From: Pelagophyceae sp. CCMP2097
Taxonomy: Eukaryota > Sar > Pelagophyceae
Length of the DNA stretch: 14,467 bases
Direction of reading: 5' to 3'
Assembly (NCBI GenBank): GCA_026770575.1
Contig: MU657409.1
Location: 59,095 to 73,561, forward strand
Below, piece by piece: positions 1-8,115 of this stretch. Under the pieces are notes generated by a model. The model was not told the DNA's origin. It did not search any database and saw nothing but the letters and a program-made list of their open reading frames with translations. Both the position numbers and the translations under genes were made by a program. How positions within the stretch are numbered: position 1 is the first letter of the stretch; each line of letters starts with the position of its first letter.

Positions 1-384
1 GAGGTTTGAGCGTCGGCGTTTTTGTATGCTTTTCCCTATCGGGTCGATAACAAGGCGGCGCGGCGGCACTTTTGCTCGAAACTTCTGCCGGCATCGCCCC
101 CGCCGGGCCAGCCCCGCCGTCGCAGTATGAAGCGAATGCAACGCCGGCGCCGCGCTTGGCGCGCTGCGCCGCGGTTGCAAGGCTCCCCCGTCGCACCGCG
201 GCAGCGCTTTCGCTTCAAATACGACCTATATGGGACCCAGTCGCCGCCGTGGAGCCGCCGGAGGAAGTTCCCCACGAGAGGCCAGTCAGCCGCGATAATG
301 TCACTTCGGCATCCTGAAAATAGACTTGATAAAATCGACTTTAAGCAGCTGACATCTTTTTTGTCTTTAAATTTAAAATTTAGA
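1..384. other. Left-edge region without a convincing gene
   Basis: Both strands carry moderately long open frames here (for example 51-317 on + and 36-443 on -). They are rich in Arg, Ala and Pro, as expected from chance reading of GC-rich DNA, and show no recognisable domain, good start context or partner exon. GC-rich sequence up to about 300 gives way abruptly to AT-rich sequence at about 315-384, just before the inverted-repeat element. A 3' exon of a gene lying to the left of the window cannot be excluded. Confidence 0.4.
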
Positions 385-386
385 TA
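373..386 (+). repeat. 14-bp direct repeat at left edge of the MITE-like element (copy 1)
   Basis: TTAAAATTTAGATA occurs here and again, identically and in the same orientation, at 860-873, about 46 bp beyond the right end of the 385-814 element. It could be a duplicated flank of an earlier insertion, or coincidence in AT-rich DNA. It is too far from the right terminus to be the element's own target duplication. Confidence 0.5.
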
Positions 387-814
387 GAGTAAAAGTCGAT
401 TTAAGAACCTGGTCAATTTAAGAACCGACGAAAAAATCGACAAAATACGTTCAATATCTCAATAAGGCATTTACAAGACCCAATTAAAATCCATTAAATC
501 CCTTATTGGGATATTATCCGGCTCCAGGGGCCCGGTTCTTAATCTGACCGGCGTTTTTTTAAGAACCGATGATCGGTCCGGACTCTGCCTATGCTAAATT
601 TCTCACAGAGGTCCTACGCGGACGCCATGATTTGGGGGTGAAGAATATTCACGTGTACGACGCGTGTACAGCACGAGCAGCCAAATTCGCATTTGGGGGT
701 GGGTGGAGGGGACCCAGGCGCGTCCCCTGGCAGCGTCAAAACCGCAAACAACGGCGTCGCCGAGCCGCTGATTTTTTTTTCGCTTGGTCGGTTCTTAAAT
801 TGACTTTTACTCTA
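385..814. mobile_element. MITE-like element with TA-flanked terminal inverted repeats
   Basis: The ends are inverted copies of one another. On the left, 386-409 reads AGAGTAAAAGTCGATTTAAG followed by AACC. On the right, 790-813 is its reverse complement with one mismatch (24 bp, 23 matching). Each terminus is bordered by a TA dinucleotide (385-386 and 813-814), which fits a Tc1/mariner-type TA target duplication. Just inside the left end, part of the repeat is duplicated (GTCAATTTAAGAACC, 413-427). TTAAGAACC occurs five times in mixed orientation (401-409, 419-427, 534-542 reversed, 560-568, 790-798 reversed). No transposase can be read in the 430 bp, so the element would be non-autonomous. 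The structure is visible in the sequence; the superfamily is inference. Confidence 0.7.
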
Positions 815-1168
815 ACTTTCGATTTTTGCGCTTAAAACTGAGTTTAAAACCCAGCTCACTTAAAATTTAGATAACTTTCAGCTTTTAAAAGGCTAGCTAC
901 AATTGTAGGAATAGCTGCCCCTCCGACGTCGCGGCGTTGGCCGTCTCCTCAGAGGATGCAGTGCCTCCGGCTGCTGGTGGGCCGGCTCTGCGCCCGGTTC
1001 GTGCGGTCGCGGCGCGCTCCACGCGAGTCCCTCCCGGCGTCGTCTCGCGGGAGGGCGCCGCTTCCGACGGCGGCCTTTGTTCTGTGTTTTGACTCGGCGG
1101 GGCCCGCGGGCGCCCTGGCCGGCAGGCGCACGCCCTCCCGGGTCGGCCTCGACGCCGCCTTTCCGCAG
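815..1168 (+). other. Probable 5' portion of the RING gene, exon limits unresolved
   Basis: The first secure exon of the downstream RING gene begins after an acceptor at 1168 (TTTCCGCAG) and needs a preceding exon ending in phase 2. Two candidate upstream readings exist. One starts at ATG 956. The other is an open frame (889 to about 1090, no ATG) entered by an acceptor at 908 (TTGTAG), leaving at GT|GTTTTGAC near 1093. The second option gives a phase-correct join to 1169. It would place the true start codon further upstream, possibly left of the 385-814 element, which would then lie in an intron. Only transcript evidence could decide. Confidence 0.35.
860..873 (+). repeat. 14-bp direct repeat right of the MITE-like element (copy 2)
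   Basis: Identical to 373-386 (TTAAAATTTAGATA). See that entry for the interpretation. Confidence 0.5.
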
Positions 1169-2564
1169 GCCCAAGGGCGACCCGCTCTTTTGCCTTTTCG
1201 AGGAGAAGCGCGACGACGACGCGACAGAGTCGCCGCTCGTTCAGTCGCCCCTCGTCCACTGCGCAAACGACGACGACGCGCTCTGTGGCATCTGTGAGCC
1301 GCGCCGCCGACCCGCCGCCAACCGAGGGGGCGCGCGAAGCCGCCGGCGCGAACCGAGGCGCCGCAAACCGAGGGGCCGCCGGCGCTAGGCGCCGACGAGC
1401 GCGCGTCGCACTACTCGGTCGAGTGCCGGCACGCGGCCTGCGAGTCCTGCTGGCGGACCTGGCTCGCCGCCAACAAAAAGTGCTGGCTCTGTGAGCGCGG
1501 CCCCGCGAGGACGGCGGCCCGCGACGCGGCGACGCAGGCGGCACGGCGGTGCGGCAGCTGCGGCGCGACCCGGACGTGGCGCTGCTGGACCGCGGGTGCG
1601 AGTCGGCGTCGCCGCTGGCCCGCGCGACTGCGCGGCTGCGGCTCTCGCTCTGCGGGACCCTCAAGCGCCTCGTCGACCTCAAGCATGCGGCGCAGCGGCA
1701 CGCGGCGGCCATTGACGAGGTGGCGCAGCACGTCGAGGGCCTGCTCGACTGCGTCTGGTCCGACGGCATCGGCGCCGTCATCTCCGTCGAGCGCGCCCAG
1801 CTCTCGCAGACCGTCGACAAGCTCGTCGAGCACCCACCGGCGCCGCCGCCGCCGGCCAACGGGAGAGCGACCCGGCACCCCCGAGACCGGGGCCCCTCGA
1901 ACGGCCCCGAGAGGCGGGGTCCCCGACCGCAGCGGGTCGTGCAACAGGCTCTCCTCGAAAGGATCGGCGTCGACGGGACGCCCTCGGACCGCCGCGTGGC
2001 GCGCAGGCTGACGGGCGGCCGCAACGGCGCCGGCGCGCTCGGCGCCGACTGGGCTGGCCTCGCCCAGGACCTCGCAGACGTGCGCGCACGCGCGCGCGAG
2101 GCGTCGCGGGCCCTCGACGCGACGGCCGCGCCCGACGCCGACGTGAGGAGCGCGCGTTTAAGCGCGCGGGCGCAAAACGACGTGCCGCGCGTAGATCGTC
2201 GCGCGCGCACGCGACGACGCAGCGGCCTTTGGCTGCGACGTCATCGCGTCGCAGTGGGCCGCGGCGCGGTCCACAATCTGCCTGCAGACGATCAAGCTGC
2301 CGCACCTCATGCCCGTCCTCTTCTCCGGCCCGATCCGTGGCGCCGGCGACTTTGCGCAGTCGTGAGCCGCGAAAAGCCCTTTGCGCATTTGCGCGGCGCG
2401 CCCTTGCCGCCGGCGCGACGCCCGGCGGCCGTAGGTCTGAGCACTTTGACGCCGCGCTGCTGCGCATCGAGGACCGCCTCTCGGAGCGCGACGCGGGGCT
2501 CGACGCGACGCTCGCCGCCGCGCTCCTCGTCGCCGCGCGCCTCGAGTCGCTCGGCCCGAGGTGA
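1169..2564 (+). CDS. RING-finger (C3HC4) protein, probable E3 ubiquitin ligase, 5' end unresolved
   Basis: Exons read as 1169-1293, 1389-1490, 1538-2142, 2195-2361 and 2435-2564, all with GT-AG introns of 95, 47, 52 and 73 bp and matching phases. Together they give about 375 residues without the missing N-terminus. The first two exons assemble a RING domain: CGIC, 11 residues, CRHAACESC, 10 residues, CWLC. That is C-x2-C-x11-C-x-H-x2-C-x2-C-x10-C-x2-C, the zinc-ligand spacing of C3HC4 RING fingers, which usually recruit E2 enzymes for ubiquitin transfer. The third exon is long, Ala/Arg/Leu-rich and mostly predicted helical, ending its first part in a proline run (HPPAPPPPAN). Later exons carry FGCDVIASQWAAARSTICLQ and a Leu/Ala-rich helical tail. 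I cannot name the family beyond RING. The stop used is TGA at 2562, but GTGAGC at 2561 is also a good donor, so a further 3' exon is possible. E3 activity is inferred from the domain only. Confidence 0.8.
1294..1388 (+). other. RING-gene intron splitting a zinc-ligand Cys codon
   Basis: Donor GTGAGC at 1294 and acceptor GCTAG ending at 1388. Before the intron the frame reads CGI plus the base T; after it, GC completes TGC (Cys), the second zinc ligand, and the frame continues ADERASHYSVECRH. Unspliced reading runs into a stop at 1386-1388, so the intron is needed to build the RING. Confidence 0.8.
1491..1537 (+). other. Second RING-gene intron, also splitting a Cys codon
   Basis: Donor GTGAGC at 1491 and acceptor GACGCAG ending at 1537, 47 bp. 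The join T|GC restores the last RING cysteine (CWLC) and moves into the frame of the long helical exon (GTAVRQLRRDPDVALLDRG). Without splicing, the frame stays open but reads Arg/Cys-rich sequence with no family character. Confidence 0.75.
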
Positions 2565-3055
2565 GCCGACGCGGCGCCGCCGGCCAACGGACGCGGCCCG
2601 CGGGCCCGCGTCCGTCGCGCGTCGCGGCGGCGCGACGAGTAGCGCCGGCTATAGCTCGCCTGTTAATCATTCTCCATTACCCCCCCGCGCGGCTCTCGCT
2701 CGTTCGATGGGCCCACGCTGGACTGCGGGCATCCCTGTGACTGCACCTGGAGCCGCGAGGGACCGCTCAAGCGTACCCGCACATGCCCGTCGAAGTCACT
2801 CTCGCACCCCGACACGCCGTGGGACGCCTGACGACACGGCATTAAAAAGGGGACGGCATGCTTTTCACGCGCCGCGTGTTATTTAGGGGTGTTATTTAGG
2901 GGGTCGGGGCTCGCATCGAGCGTGGCGTGCCGCTACGATGAGGAGAGCCGAGAGGGTGCATTTGGGCCACCCTGCGTGGCGGCGGCGCGGGTTGAGCTTT
3001 GAAAAGGCGAGACGGCGCCGCGTCGCCGCCTCTGCCGCCGCCTCGACCGCGGCGG
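2565..3055. other. Tail-to-tail intergenic region between the RING and Ca2+-ATPase genes
   Basis: Both neighbouring genes end towards this region. A possible extra exon is hinted at by 2706-2829 on the + strand, which reads DGPTLDCGHPCDCTW followed by a second cysteine-containing stretch and a TGA. No AG acceptor lies between the in-frame stop at 2664 and that sequence, so I did not join it. A 13-bp tandem duplication (GTGTTATTTAGGG) lies at 2876-2901. No other structure was seen. Confidence 0.5.
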
Positions 3056-6000
3056 CTAGGGCTTGGAGACTGAGATCATGGGCTTGGAGACTCCGGTCAT
3101 CTCGAGGTCGTCGTCGGCCTCGTCGTCGGCGGCGGACTTGCGCGTCGCGGGCGACGGCGCGACGGCAGTCATCTCCTCCGGGTCGTCGTAGACGGCGAGG
3201 ATGTAGCCGTTGATGAGGAACTGCACGGGGAACGAGCCGAGGCCGAAGCAAACGCACCAGAGCCACTGCCTGGCCGTGAGCGCGCGGACCTTGAAGAAGA
3301 TGCCGCAAAACTGCACGAGCAAGATTTGGAGCACGAACGTGGCGCCGACGACGCCGACGAACAGCGGGTTGTCTTGGACGCGGTCAAAGGCGTTCCACTC
3401 GCGCCACGAGTGCTTCAGGCCGGCGACGGTCTGGAGCTTGCGCGCGTTGAACTCGTTGAAGAGCTGCATCAAGACAAAAGTATTGAAGACAATCGTAAAG
3501 TGCGCCGAACCGTCGCGCATGGCCAGCTCCTGGTAGTGCGCCGGCGACTCGTTCCAGCCCTCGGGCTTGTCCGTGGAGAGGTAGTAGACGAGCTTCATGA
3601 AGATGCGGTCGCGCGAAAACGAGTGCTTCCAGCCGTCCTCGTGGTTGCAGCAGGCGAGGCTAAAGGCGCGCTGCATAAAGTCCTTGTGGAAGAGCAGGAT
3701 GCAGCAGACGAGGCACTGGTACAGCGACTGGCCGATCATGTTGCACCACATGAAGCCCGAGATCATGGGCCGCCGCTTGCCGTAGGGCTGGCGCAGCAGC
3801 AGCGCCTCGGTGGGCGGCTCCGAGGCCAAAGCCACCGAGGCGAGCGAGTCCATGATGACATTGACCCATAGCATCTGGACGGCGCCCAAAGGCGAGTTGG
3901 TGTAGCACAGCGCGCCGAGGCAGGCGCAGAAGATGGCGCTGATGTTTACCGTCAGCTGGAACTGGCAGAACTTGCTGATCGAGTCGTAGACATTGCGGCC
4001 CCACTTGACGGCCGCGACGGTGGACGCGAAGTTGTCGTCGAGGAGGATGATGTCGCACGCCTGCTTGGCAATGTCCGTGCCCACGATGCCCATCGCAAAG
4101 CCGACGTTGGCCGCCTTGAGAGCGGGCGCGTCGTTGGTGCCGTCGCCGGTGACGGCGACGACCTGGTGGTCCGGGAAGATGCGGATGCCGAACTCGGAGT
4201 ACAGGCGCGCGCAGTACTCGTGCTGCTCAAACACGTTGCTGCGCCGCATGCCGCGCACCAGCGTCAGCTTGTCCTCGGGCTGGCACCGCGCGAGGACGCG
4301 CAGCTTGGGCCAGACCAAGTCAAAGGCCGCCTGGTCGATGACCTTGTCGCCGCCTGCGCCGCGCAGGAATGGAAAGGCCAGCCGCTCGCCGACGAGGCCG
4401 GACCGTGCGTCGAAGCAGCGGCGCATGACCTTTGGCTTCGTCTCGTCGAGCTTGTGCACGCGCTCGTCGAACTCGGCGCCCGTCATTGCGAACATTGGTT
4501 TAGGCTCCACCGTACCGTCGGGATGCATCTGCACGTCCATGGGCCGCAGGATGCCGCACTGCGTCGAGATCGCAATGGCCGTCTCCAGCGCGTCGCCCGT
4601 GCACATGCGCACGTCGACGCCCGCGGCGTTGCACTGCTGAATGGCGCGCGTCACCGTTGGCCGCAGCGGGTCCTCGATGCCCACGATGCAGACGAGCGTG
4701 ACGCCGCACTCGGCGGCGTAGATCGACGCGTCGCCGCCGGCGAGCAGCGCGTCCCAGCCCTCGGCGGGCACGCGGTCGAAGTCGCGGTAGGCCAGCGCGA
4801 GCGTCCGCATGGCCGCGCGCTGAAACGTCTCGACGCAGGCGTCGCACGCGGCGCGGTCCAGGGGCACGCGCGTGTAGCCGTCGACGAGGACGGCGTGCGT
4901 CGCGTAGTCGCAGACGTACGACGGTGCGCCCTTTGTCATGAGGCGGAAGCCGCCGCCGGGCCGCGCGACGACCCAGGACATCTTCTTGCGCTCGGAAGAA
5001 AAGGGGTAGGCCTTGACGCCCCACTCGAGGCGGGACTGGCCCGTGGCGTCCTGGAACTCGGGCGCGGCACGCATGACCTCGGGGTCCTGGCCGAGCTGCG
5101 TCGTCAGCTTGAGCAGCGCGCACTCAGTCGCGTTGCCCTGGTACTTCCACTGACCGTCCGCCTGGAGCGCCGCCTTGGTCGTCGGCGCCGAATTTAAAGC
5201 CGAACCCTGCGCGACGAGGTCGACAAAGGCCTGCGAGGCGCCCGCGGCGCCGCCCGCGAGCAGCTGGTCGCTGACGCCCGCGCCGGCGCGCGTGCCGTCG
5301 TGGACGACGGTGGGCGCGCCGGCGACGTAGCAGCGCATGACGGTCATCTTGTTCTGCGTCAGGGTGCCCGTCTTGTCGGAGCAGATGGTCGTGGCCGAGC
5401 CCATGGTCTCGCAGGCGTCCATGTGCTTGACGCGGTTGTTGTCCTTCATCAGCTTGCCCATGGTGATGGCCAGCGACAGCGCCACGGCCAGCGGCAGGCC
5501 CTCCGGCACCGCGACGACGAGGATGGTCACGCCAACGAGGACGAAGCCGAGGATGCGCGTCGTCAGCGCCAGCGCGCCGTAGTTCGTGTATGTCTTGGGC
5601 AGCGCGAACATGACGCAGATCATCAAAATCACCGCCAGCGTCGACAGCGCCAGGCCCGCCTTGGCAATGTCGATGGCGAGGCGGTCGAGCTTTTCCGCGA
5701 GGTTGCCGCCCGCGTCGTCGTCAAAGTCCTCCTCCGCCTCCTTGTCAGCGCCGTCGGCGGGCGCGGCGGCGGCGGGCGCCTCGTCGCCCGCCGCCGCGCC
5801 GGCAGCCGGGGGCTTTGGCGCGTCGGCCTTGCCCTGGACGGCGGCGAAGATACGGCCCTGCACCGAGCTCAGGCCCACGGCCACGGCGAGGAGCTTGCCC
5901 GACCCCGTCATGACGTTGGTGCCCGAGAGGATGAACGGGTCCTTGGCCGCGTCGTTCGACTTGGCCATGAGCACGGGCTCGCCCGTAAGCGCGGACTCGT

Positions 6001-6967
6001 CCATGCGCACGTCCGTGCCCTCGATGAGCACGCCGTCGACGGCCACGACGTCGCCCACGGCTACGCGGATCACGTCGCCGACGACGATCTCCTTGGGCGA
6101 GATGTCGACAATGGCGCCGCCGCGGACGACCTTGACCAAAGCGTCGCTGTCCAACTCGAGCTGCTGCCGCCGGAACTCGGCCGCTTTAGAGTACTCGATC
6201 GAGGCCTGGAGGTTGAGCACGATGAGCACGGTGACGTAGATCGCAAAGCCCTCGATCCAGCCCGTCTTGGCGTGGACCGGGTCTGCGGGTAGGAGCAAAA
6301 TGGAGATCGTCGCACAAAAGAGCAGCGCCTGGATCGTATTGTCCTCGAGGCCCGCCAGGATCAGCTGCCAGTACGTCTGCGTCCCCGGCGGCTCGATGTA
6401 GTTGCCTGCGCGCGACGCGTCGCCGGGGCGCCCGAGGCGCCGCAAAGCGGAGCCACGCACTGCCAAACTCCGCCGCGCGCTTCGTGAGGTCGTCCGCCGA
6501 GCCCGAGAGGCCGCGGCCTGCGGCGGTGCGTCGCGGCGCACCCACGGCGCGCGCCCGCGGAGCCCGCCGACCTGACCCGACCCCACCGGGCGCTCGCGGC
6601 CGCGGGGTGCGCCCCCCGTGCATCGGCGAGGCCCGGACGCCGGCCGTGTGGCGCACTCGGGTCGGATCCCAGCGCGCTCGTGAGGCCGTCGGGCCCGCCG
6701 TAAGCCTCGAGGAAGCCGCGCTGCTGGTCCTTGACCATGTCCGAAAGCCCTTCCTTGGTCAGCGAGTAACCTACGCCGGCGGTCAAACGGCGCGCCAGAG
6801 GCGCGCGCGGCGGCGGCACGCGGGCCAAACACGACGCGCGAAACGCGGCGGCGCCCGCGGCGCTCCCCGGCGCCTCGGCGCAGGGGGCGCGACCGTGGCG
6901 CCGCCGGGCCAAAGCACCATCGACAAAGAAACAGCCGCCGAAGAGACGCACCATCCTTCGACGTCAT
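3056..6967 (-). CDS. P2B-type (plasma-membrane type) Ca2+-transporting P-type ATPase
   Basis: ATP-driven Ca2+ export pump, predicted multi-pass membrane protein of 1178 residues, a usual length for PMCA/ACA pumps. Exons: 6952-6967, 6657-6770, 6461-6517 and 3056-6405. Introns are 181, 139 and 55 bp, with GTGCG donors and TAG/CAG acceptors in matching phases. The start is the ATG at 6967 (MTSKDG); the splices rebuild the conserved N-terminal block with GGPDGLTSALGSDPSRGLSG. Landmarks: M1 about 84-102, M2 about 112-128, actuator loop LTGEP 202-206, M4 PEGLP 363-367, phosphorylation site CSDKTGTLT with Asp406, nucleotide-binding KGAP 554-557, hinge TGDGTNDAPAL 815-825, M5 FQLTVNIS about 878-885, and M6 VNVIMD 910-915, whose Asn and Asp are the Ca2+ ligands in this family. 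Oddities: an acidic Ala-rich insert at about 254-295 where animal pumps have a basic lipid-binding loop; TGDA at 665-668 instead of the usual TGDN; and a C-terminal tail of only about 43 acidic residues with no basic calmodulin-binding helix visible. Confidence 0.96.
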   Translation of the reverse strand: MTSKDGASLRRLFLCRWCFGPAAPRSRPLRRGAGERRGRRRVSRVVFGPRAAAARASGAPFDRRRRLLADQGRAFGHGQGPAARLPRGLRRARRPHERAGIRPECATRPASGPRRCTGGAPRGRERPVGSGQVGGLRGRAPWVRRDAPPQAAASRARRTTSRSARRSLAVRGSALRRLGRPGDASRAGNYIEPPGTQTYWQLILAGLEDNTIQALLFCATISILLLPADPVHAKTGWIEGFAIYVTVLIVLNLQASIEYSKAAEFRRQQLELDSDALVKVVRGGAIVDISPKEIVVGDVIRVAVGDVVAVDGVLIEGTDVRMDESALTGEPVLMAKSNDAAKDPFILSGTNVMTGSGKLLAVAVGLSSVQGRIFAAVQGKADAPKPPAAGAAAGDEAPAAAAPADGADKEAEEDFDDDAGGNLAEKLDRLAIDIAKAGLALSTLAVILMICVMFALPKTYTNYGALALTTRILGFVLVGVTILVVAVPEGLPLAVALSLAITMGKLMKDNNRVKHMDACETMGSATTICSDKTGTLTQNKMTVMRCYVAGAPTVVHDGTRAGAGVSDQLLAGGAAGASQAFVDLVAQGSALNSAPTTKAALQADGQWKYQGNATECALLKLTTQLGQDPEVMRAAPEFQDATGQSRLEWGVKAYPFSSERKKMSWVVARPGGGFRLMTKGAPSYVCDYATHAVLVDGYTRVPLDRAACDACVETFQRAAMRTLALAYRDFDRVPAEGWDALLAGGDASIYAAECGVTLVCIVGIEDPLRPTVTRAIQQCNAAGVDVRMCTGDALETAIAISTQCGILRPMDVQMHPDGTVEPKPMFAMTGAEFDERVHKLDETKPKVMRRCFDARSGLVGERLAFPFLRGAGGDKVIDQAAFDLVWPKLRVLARCQPEDKLTLVRGMRRSNVFEQHEYCARLYSEFGIRIFPDHQVVAVTGDGTNDAPALKAANVGFAMGIVGTDIAKQACDIILLDDNFASTVAAVKWGRNVYDSISKFCQFQLTVNISAIFCACLGALCYTNSPLGAVQMLWVNVIMDSLASVALASEPPTEALLLRQPYGKRRPMISGFMWCNMIGQSLYQCLVCCILLFHKDFMQRAFSLACCNHEDGWKHSFSRDRIFMKLVYYLSTDKPEGWNESPAHYQELAMRDGSAHFTIVFNTFVLMQLFNEFNARKLQTVAGLKHSWREWNAFDRVQDNPLFVGVVGATFVLQILLVQFCGIFFKVRALTARQWLWCVCFGLGSFPVQFLINGYILAVYDDPEEMTAVAPSPATRKSAADDEADDDLEMTGVSKPMISVSKP
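6406..6460 (-). other. Ca2+-ATPase intron 3 (55 bp)
   Basis: Read on the - strand: donor GTGCGTGG after GAGTTTGGCA, acceptor GCGCGCAG before GCAACTACATC. The phase-1 join yields EFGSNYIEPP, matching the conserved block before M1 in PMCA-type pumps. Confidence 0.85.
6518..6656 (-). other. Ca2+-ATPase intron 2 (139 bp)
   Basis: Read on the - strand: donor GTGCGCC after GATCCGACCCGA, acceptor CCGCCGCAG before GCCGCGGCCTC. The phase-1 join gives LGSDPSRGLSGSADD, the conserved LxTDxxxGLS region. Confidence 0.85.
6771..6951 (-). other. Ca2+-ATPase intron 1 (181 bp)
   Basis: Read on the - strand: donor GTGCGTC after ATGACGTCGAAGGATG, acceptor GGCGTAG before GTTACTCGCTGACC. The phase-1 join gives MTSKDGYSLTKEGLSDM. 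The first coding exon is only 16 bases. An ATG inside the same stretch (6954) would read through without splicing, but with an unconserved Arg/Ala-rich leader. Confidence 0.78.
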
Positions 6968-7411
6968 GGTTGCGCGCGACCCTTGCGGGCTGGGAGCCAC
7001 CGAGCCAGACGGACTAACCGTTCCTGCGGAATCGTATCAAACAGCGCAAGTTCTGGCCCGGCGTCCCGCCTGGGTGCACCTCGCCGCTCGAGGCCGGTGC
7101 ACTCCACCCCGGGGCCTCTCCACCCTACCCACTCGCAAGGCAGCACGCACCGCCAACGAGCACCAGGGAGATAGATCCCTGCCCTTGGGCGCGCAGGTTC
7201 GGTACTTCTCGGAGCTCTATTTTAACGGGGCCACCCGGCCACCCAGACAGTGTTTTAAGACCCGTTGAGGACTTGTTTTGGCCCAGACGGACTTTATTTT
7301 GCCCGCCAAACAGTCCGTTGGATTTCCGGGCAAAGCCCAAGAAGTAAAATACCCTCCTTTTTCAAATATTGACATACAAAATAATCCACACAAAAAAATG
7401 CACGATAGCTG
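6968..7411. other. Region upstream of the Ca2+-ATPase
   Basis: No gene is seen. GC-rich sequence up to about 7200 changes to AT-rich from about 7340, including the T/A-rich stretch at 7355-7400. It should contain the promoter and 5' UTR of the Ca2+-ATPase, which is transcribed leftward, but I find no TATA-like or other core element I would trust. The string AGACCCGTTGAG (7259-7270) recurs at 10196-10207. Confidence 0.4.
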
Positions 7412-7483
7412 TAGACAGCTTCACTTTTTTCAATAAGCTTTTCAAGCTACTTTCAAAGCGTGTATTTTCCAGGAAAAACTTGA

Positions 7484-7574
7484 CAAGTTGCTTGGAAAGT
7501 AGCTTTTTCTAGGGTTCAACTTGCCAAGTCCAGCTTTTCAAGTTGCTTAAAAATTTTCCAAGTTGCTTGGAAAG
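7484..7574 (+). repeat. Short dispersed CAAGTTGCTT repeats
   Basis: CAAGTTGCTTGGAAAG occurs at about 7484 and again at about 7559, roughly 76 bp apart. A related TTCAAGTTGCTTAAAA lies between them, and CAACTTGCCAAG sits in inverted sense near 7516. The cluster lies inside element A and looks like subterminal repeat sequence. Confidence 0.55.
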
Positions 7575-7637
7575 CTCGGGAAGAGTTCGTTGGATGAGCG
7601 TTGAGCGAACGTTAGATGAGCGTTAACCCGGCGCGTA

Positions 7638-7661
7638 CGCGCGGCGCGGGCGCGCCGCGCG
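7638..7661. repeat. GC-only hairpin in the core of element A
   Basis: CGCGCGGCGC (7638-7647) is the perfect reverse complement of GCGCCGCGCG (7652-7661), with a four-base loop. In DNA this GC-rich, such palindromes can arise by chance; it is listed as a visible structure only. Confidence 0.5.
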
Positions 7662-7890
7662 GAGGGGGCGGGGCGCGGCCTCTGGCGGGCGGGGCGGCGC
7701 CGATGGTACCCGCGCCTCCGTCGAGGCGCGGGCCGGTCGCGGGGCCGACGTGCCCCGTCCCACGCGCCATCTCGCCTGGGTGGCCGAAGGAAGGCGCCCT
7801 TGACGCCGCTTCGCGCTCATGTTGAAGCGATAAAAGATATGTTGAAAAAGTAGCCTGAAAAGCTCCTTGAAAAAAGTGAACTTGTCTAAT

Positions 7891-8115
7891 TCCTTCATCG
7901 AGTCTGAAGGATCTGTGCGCGTTGGGCGCATCGGCGTCAGAAGGAGATGCGCATAGCACAGTCGGCTTGGTTCTTGCTCGTTAAAGCGTTTTAGGCGGCG
8001 TTATGCAAATGCGCCAGTCAACTTGAAAAGCTTCTGGGAAAATATAAAGCTGTCTATCATTAGGAATTCCTGGGGTTCCTAGCGGGCCACTTTTTGATTT
8101 GCAGATGGGCGGGGC
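7891..8115 (+). repeat. Left arm of the large inverted repeat enclosing the PHD-like gene
   Basis: The outer part (7891 to about 8010) matches the reverse complement of about 9495-9610, starting TCCTTCATCGAG and including AGAAGGAGATGCGC and AGCACAGTCGGCTTGG. I estimate above 80 percent identity. The middle parts diverge. The inner end, 8083-8115, is a perfect 33-bp match to the reverse complement of 9421-9453. Confidence 0.8.

Larger units (their letters stand above)
7412..7888. mobile_element. TA-flanked inverted-repeat element A (MITE-like, 477 bp)
   Basis: The left end from 7412 reads TAGACAGCTTCACTTTTTTC and continues AATAAGCTTTTCAAGCTACTTT. The reverse complement of the right end (ending at 7888) reads TAGACAAGTTCACTTTTTTC, then AAGGAGCTTTTCAGGCTACTTT. 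About 42 bp align with roughly five mismatches. Both termini begin with TA, consistent with a TA target duplication. The interior has AT-rich flanks with several CAAGTTGCTT-type repeats (7440-7580) around a GC-rich core (about 7625-7790). No transposase was found. The same terminus occurs at 9454, 11316 and 13213. Confidence 0.75.

Noticed and set aside
897..2210. 437-codon open frame on the - strand opposite the RING gene
   Set aside because: Ser/Arg/Ala-rich shadow of the + strand gene in GC-rich DNA. It has no domain, whereas the + strand shows a RING motif and consistent splice phases.
2143..2886. Continuation of the third RING exon as an uninterrupted frame to 2886
   Set aside because: After 2142 this frame becomes Arg-rich nonsense. 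Conserved-looking sequence continues in other frames through the introns at 2143-2194 and 2362-2434.
4166..6292. Long + strand frames opposite the Ca2+-ATPase (4166-5197 and 5300-6292)
   Set aside because: Antisense shadows of a strongly conserved coding exon. They are His/Arg/Ala-rich with no domains.
6406..7000. Reading the Ca2+-ATPase as a single intronless frame starting near 7000
   Set aside because: The first 199 residues of that frame are Arg-rich with no PMCA similarity, while spliced exons restore the conserved N-terminal block.
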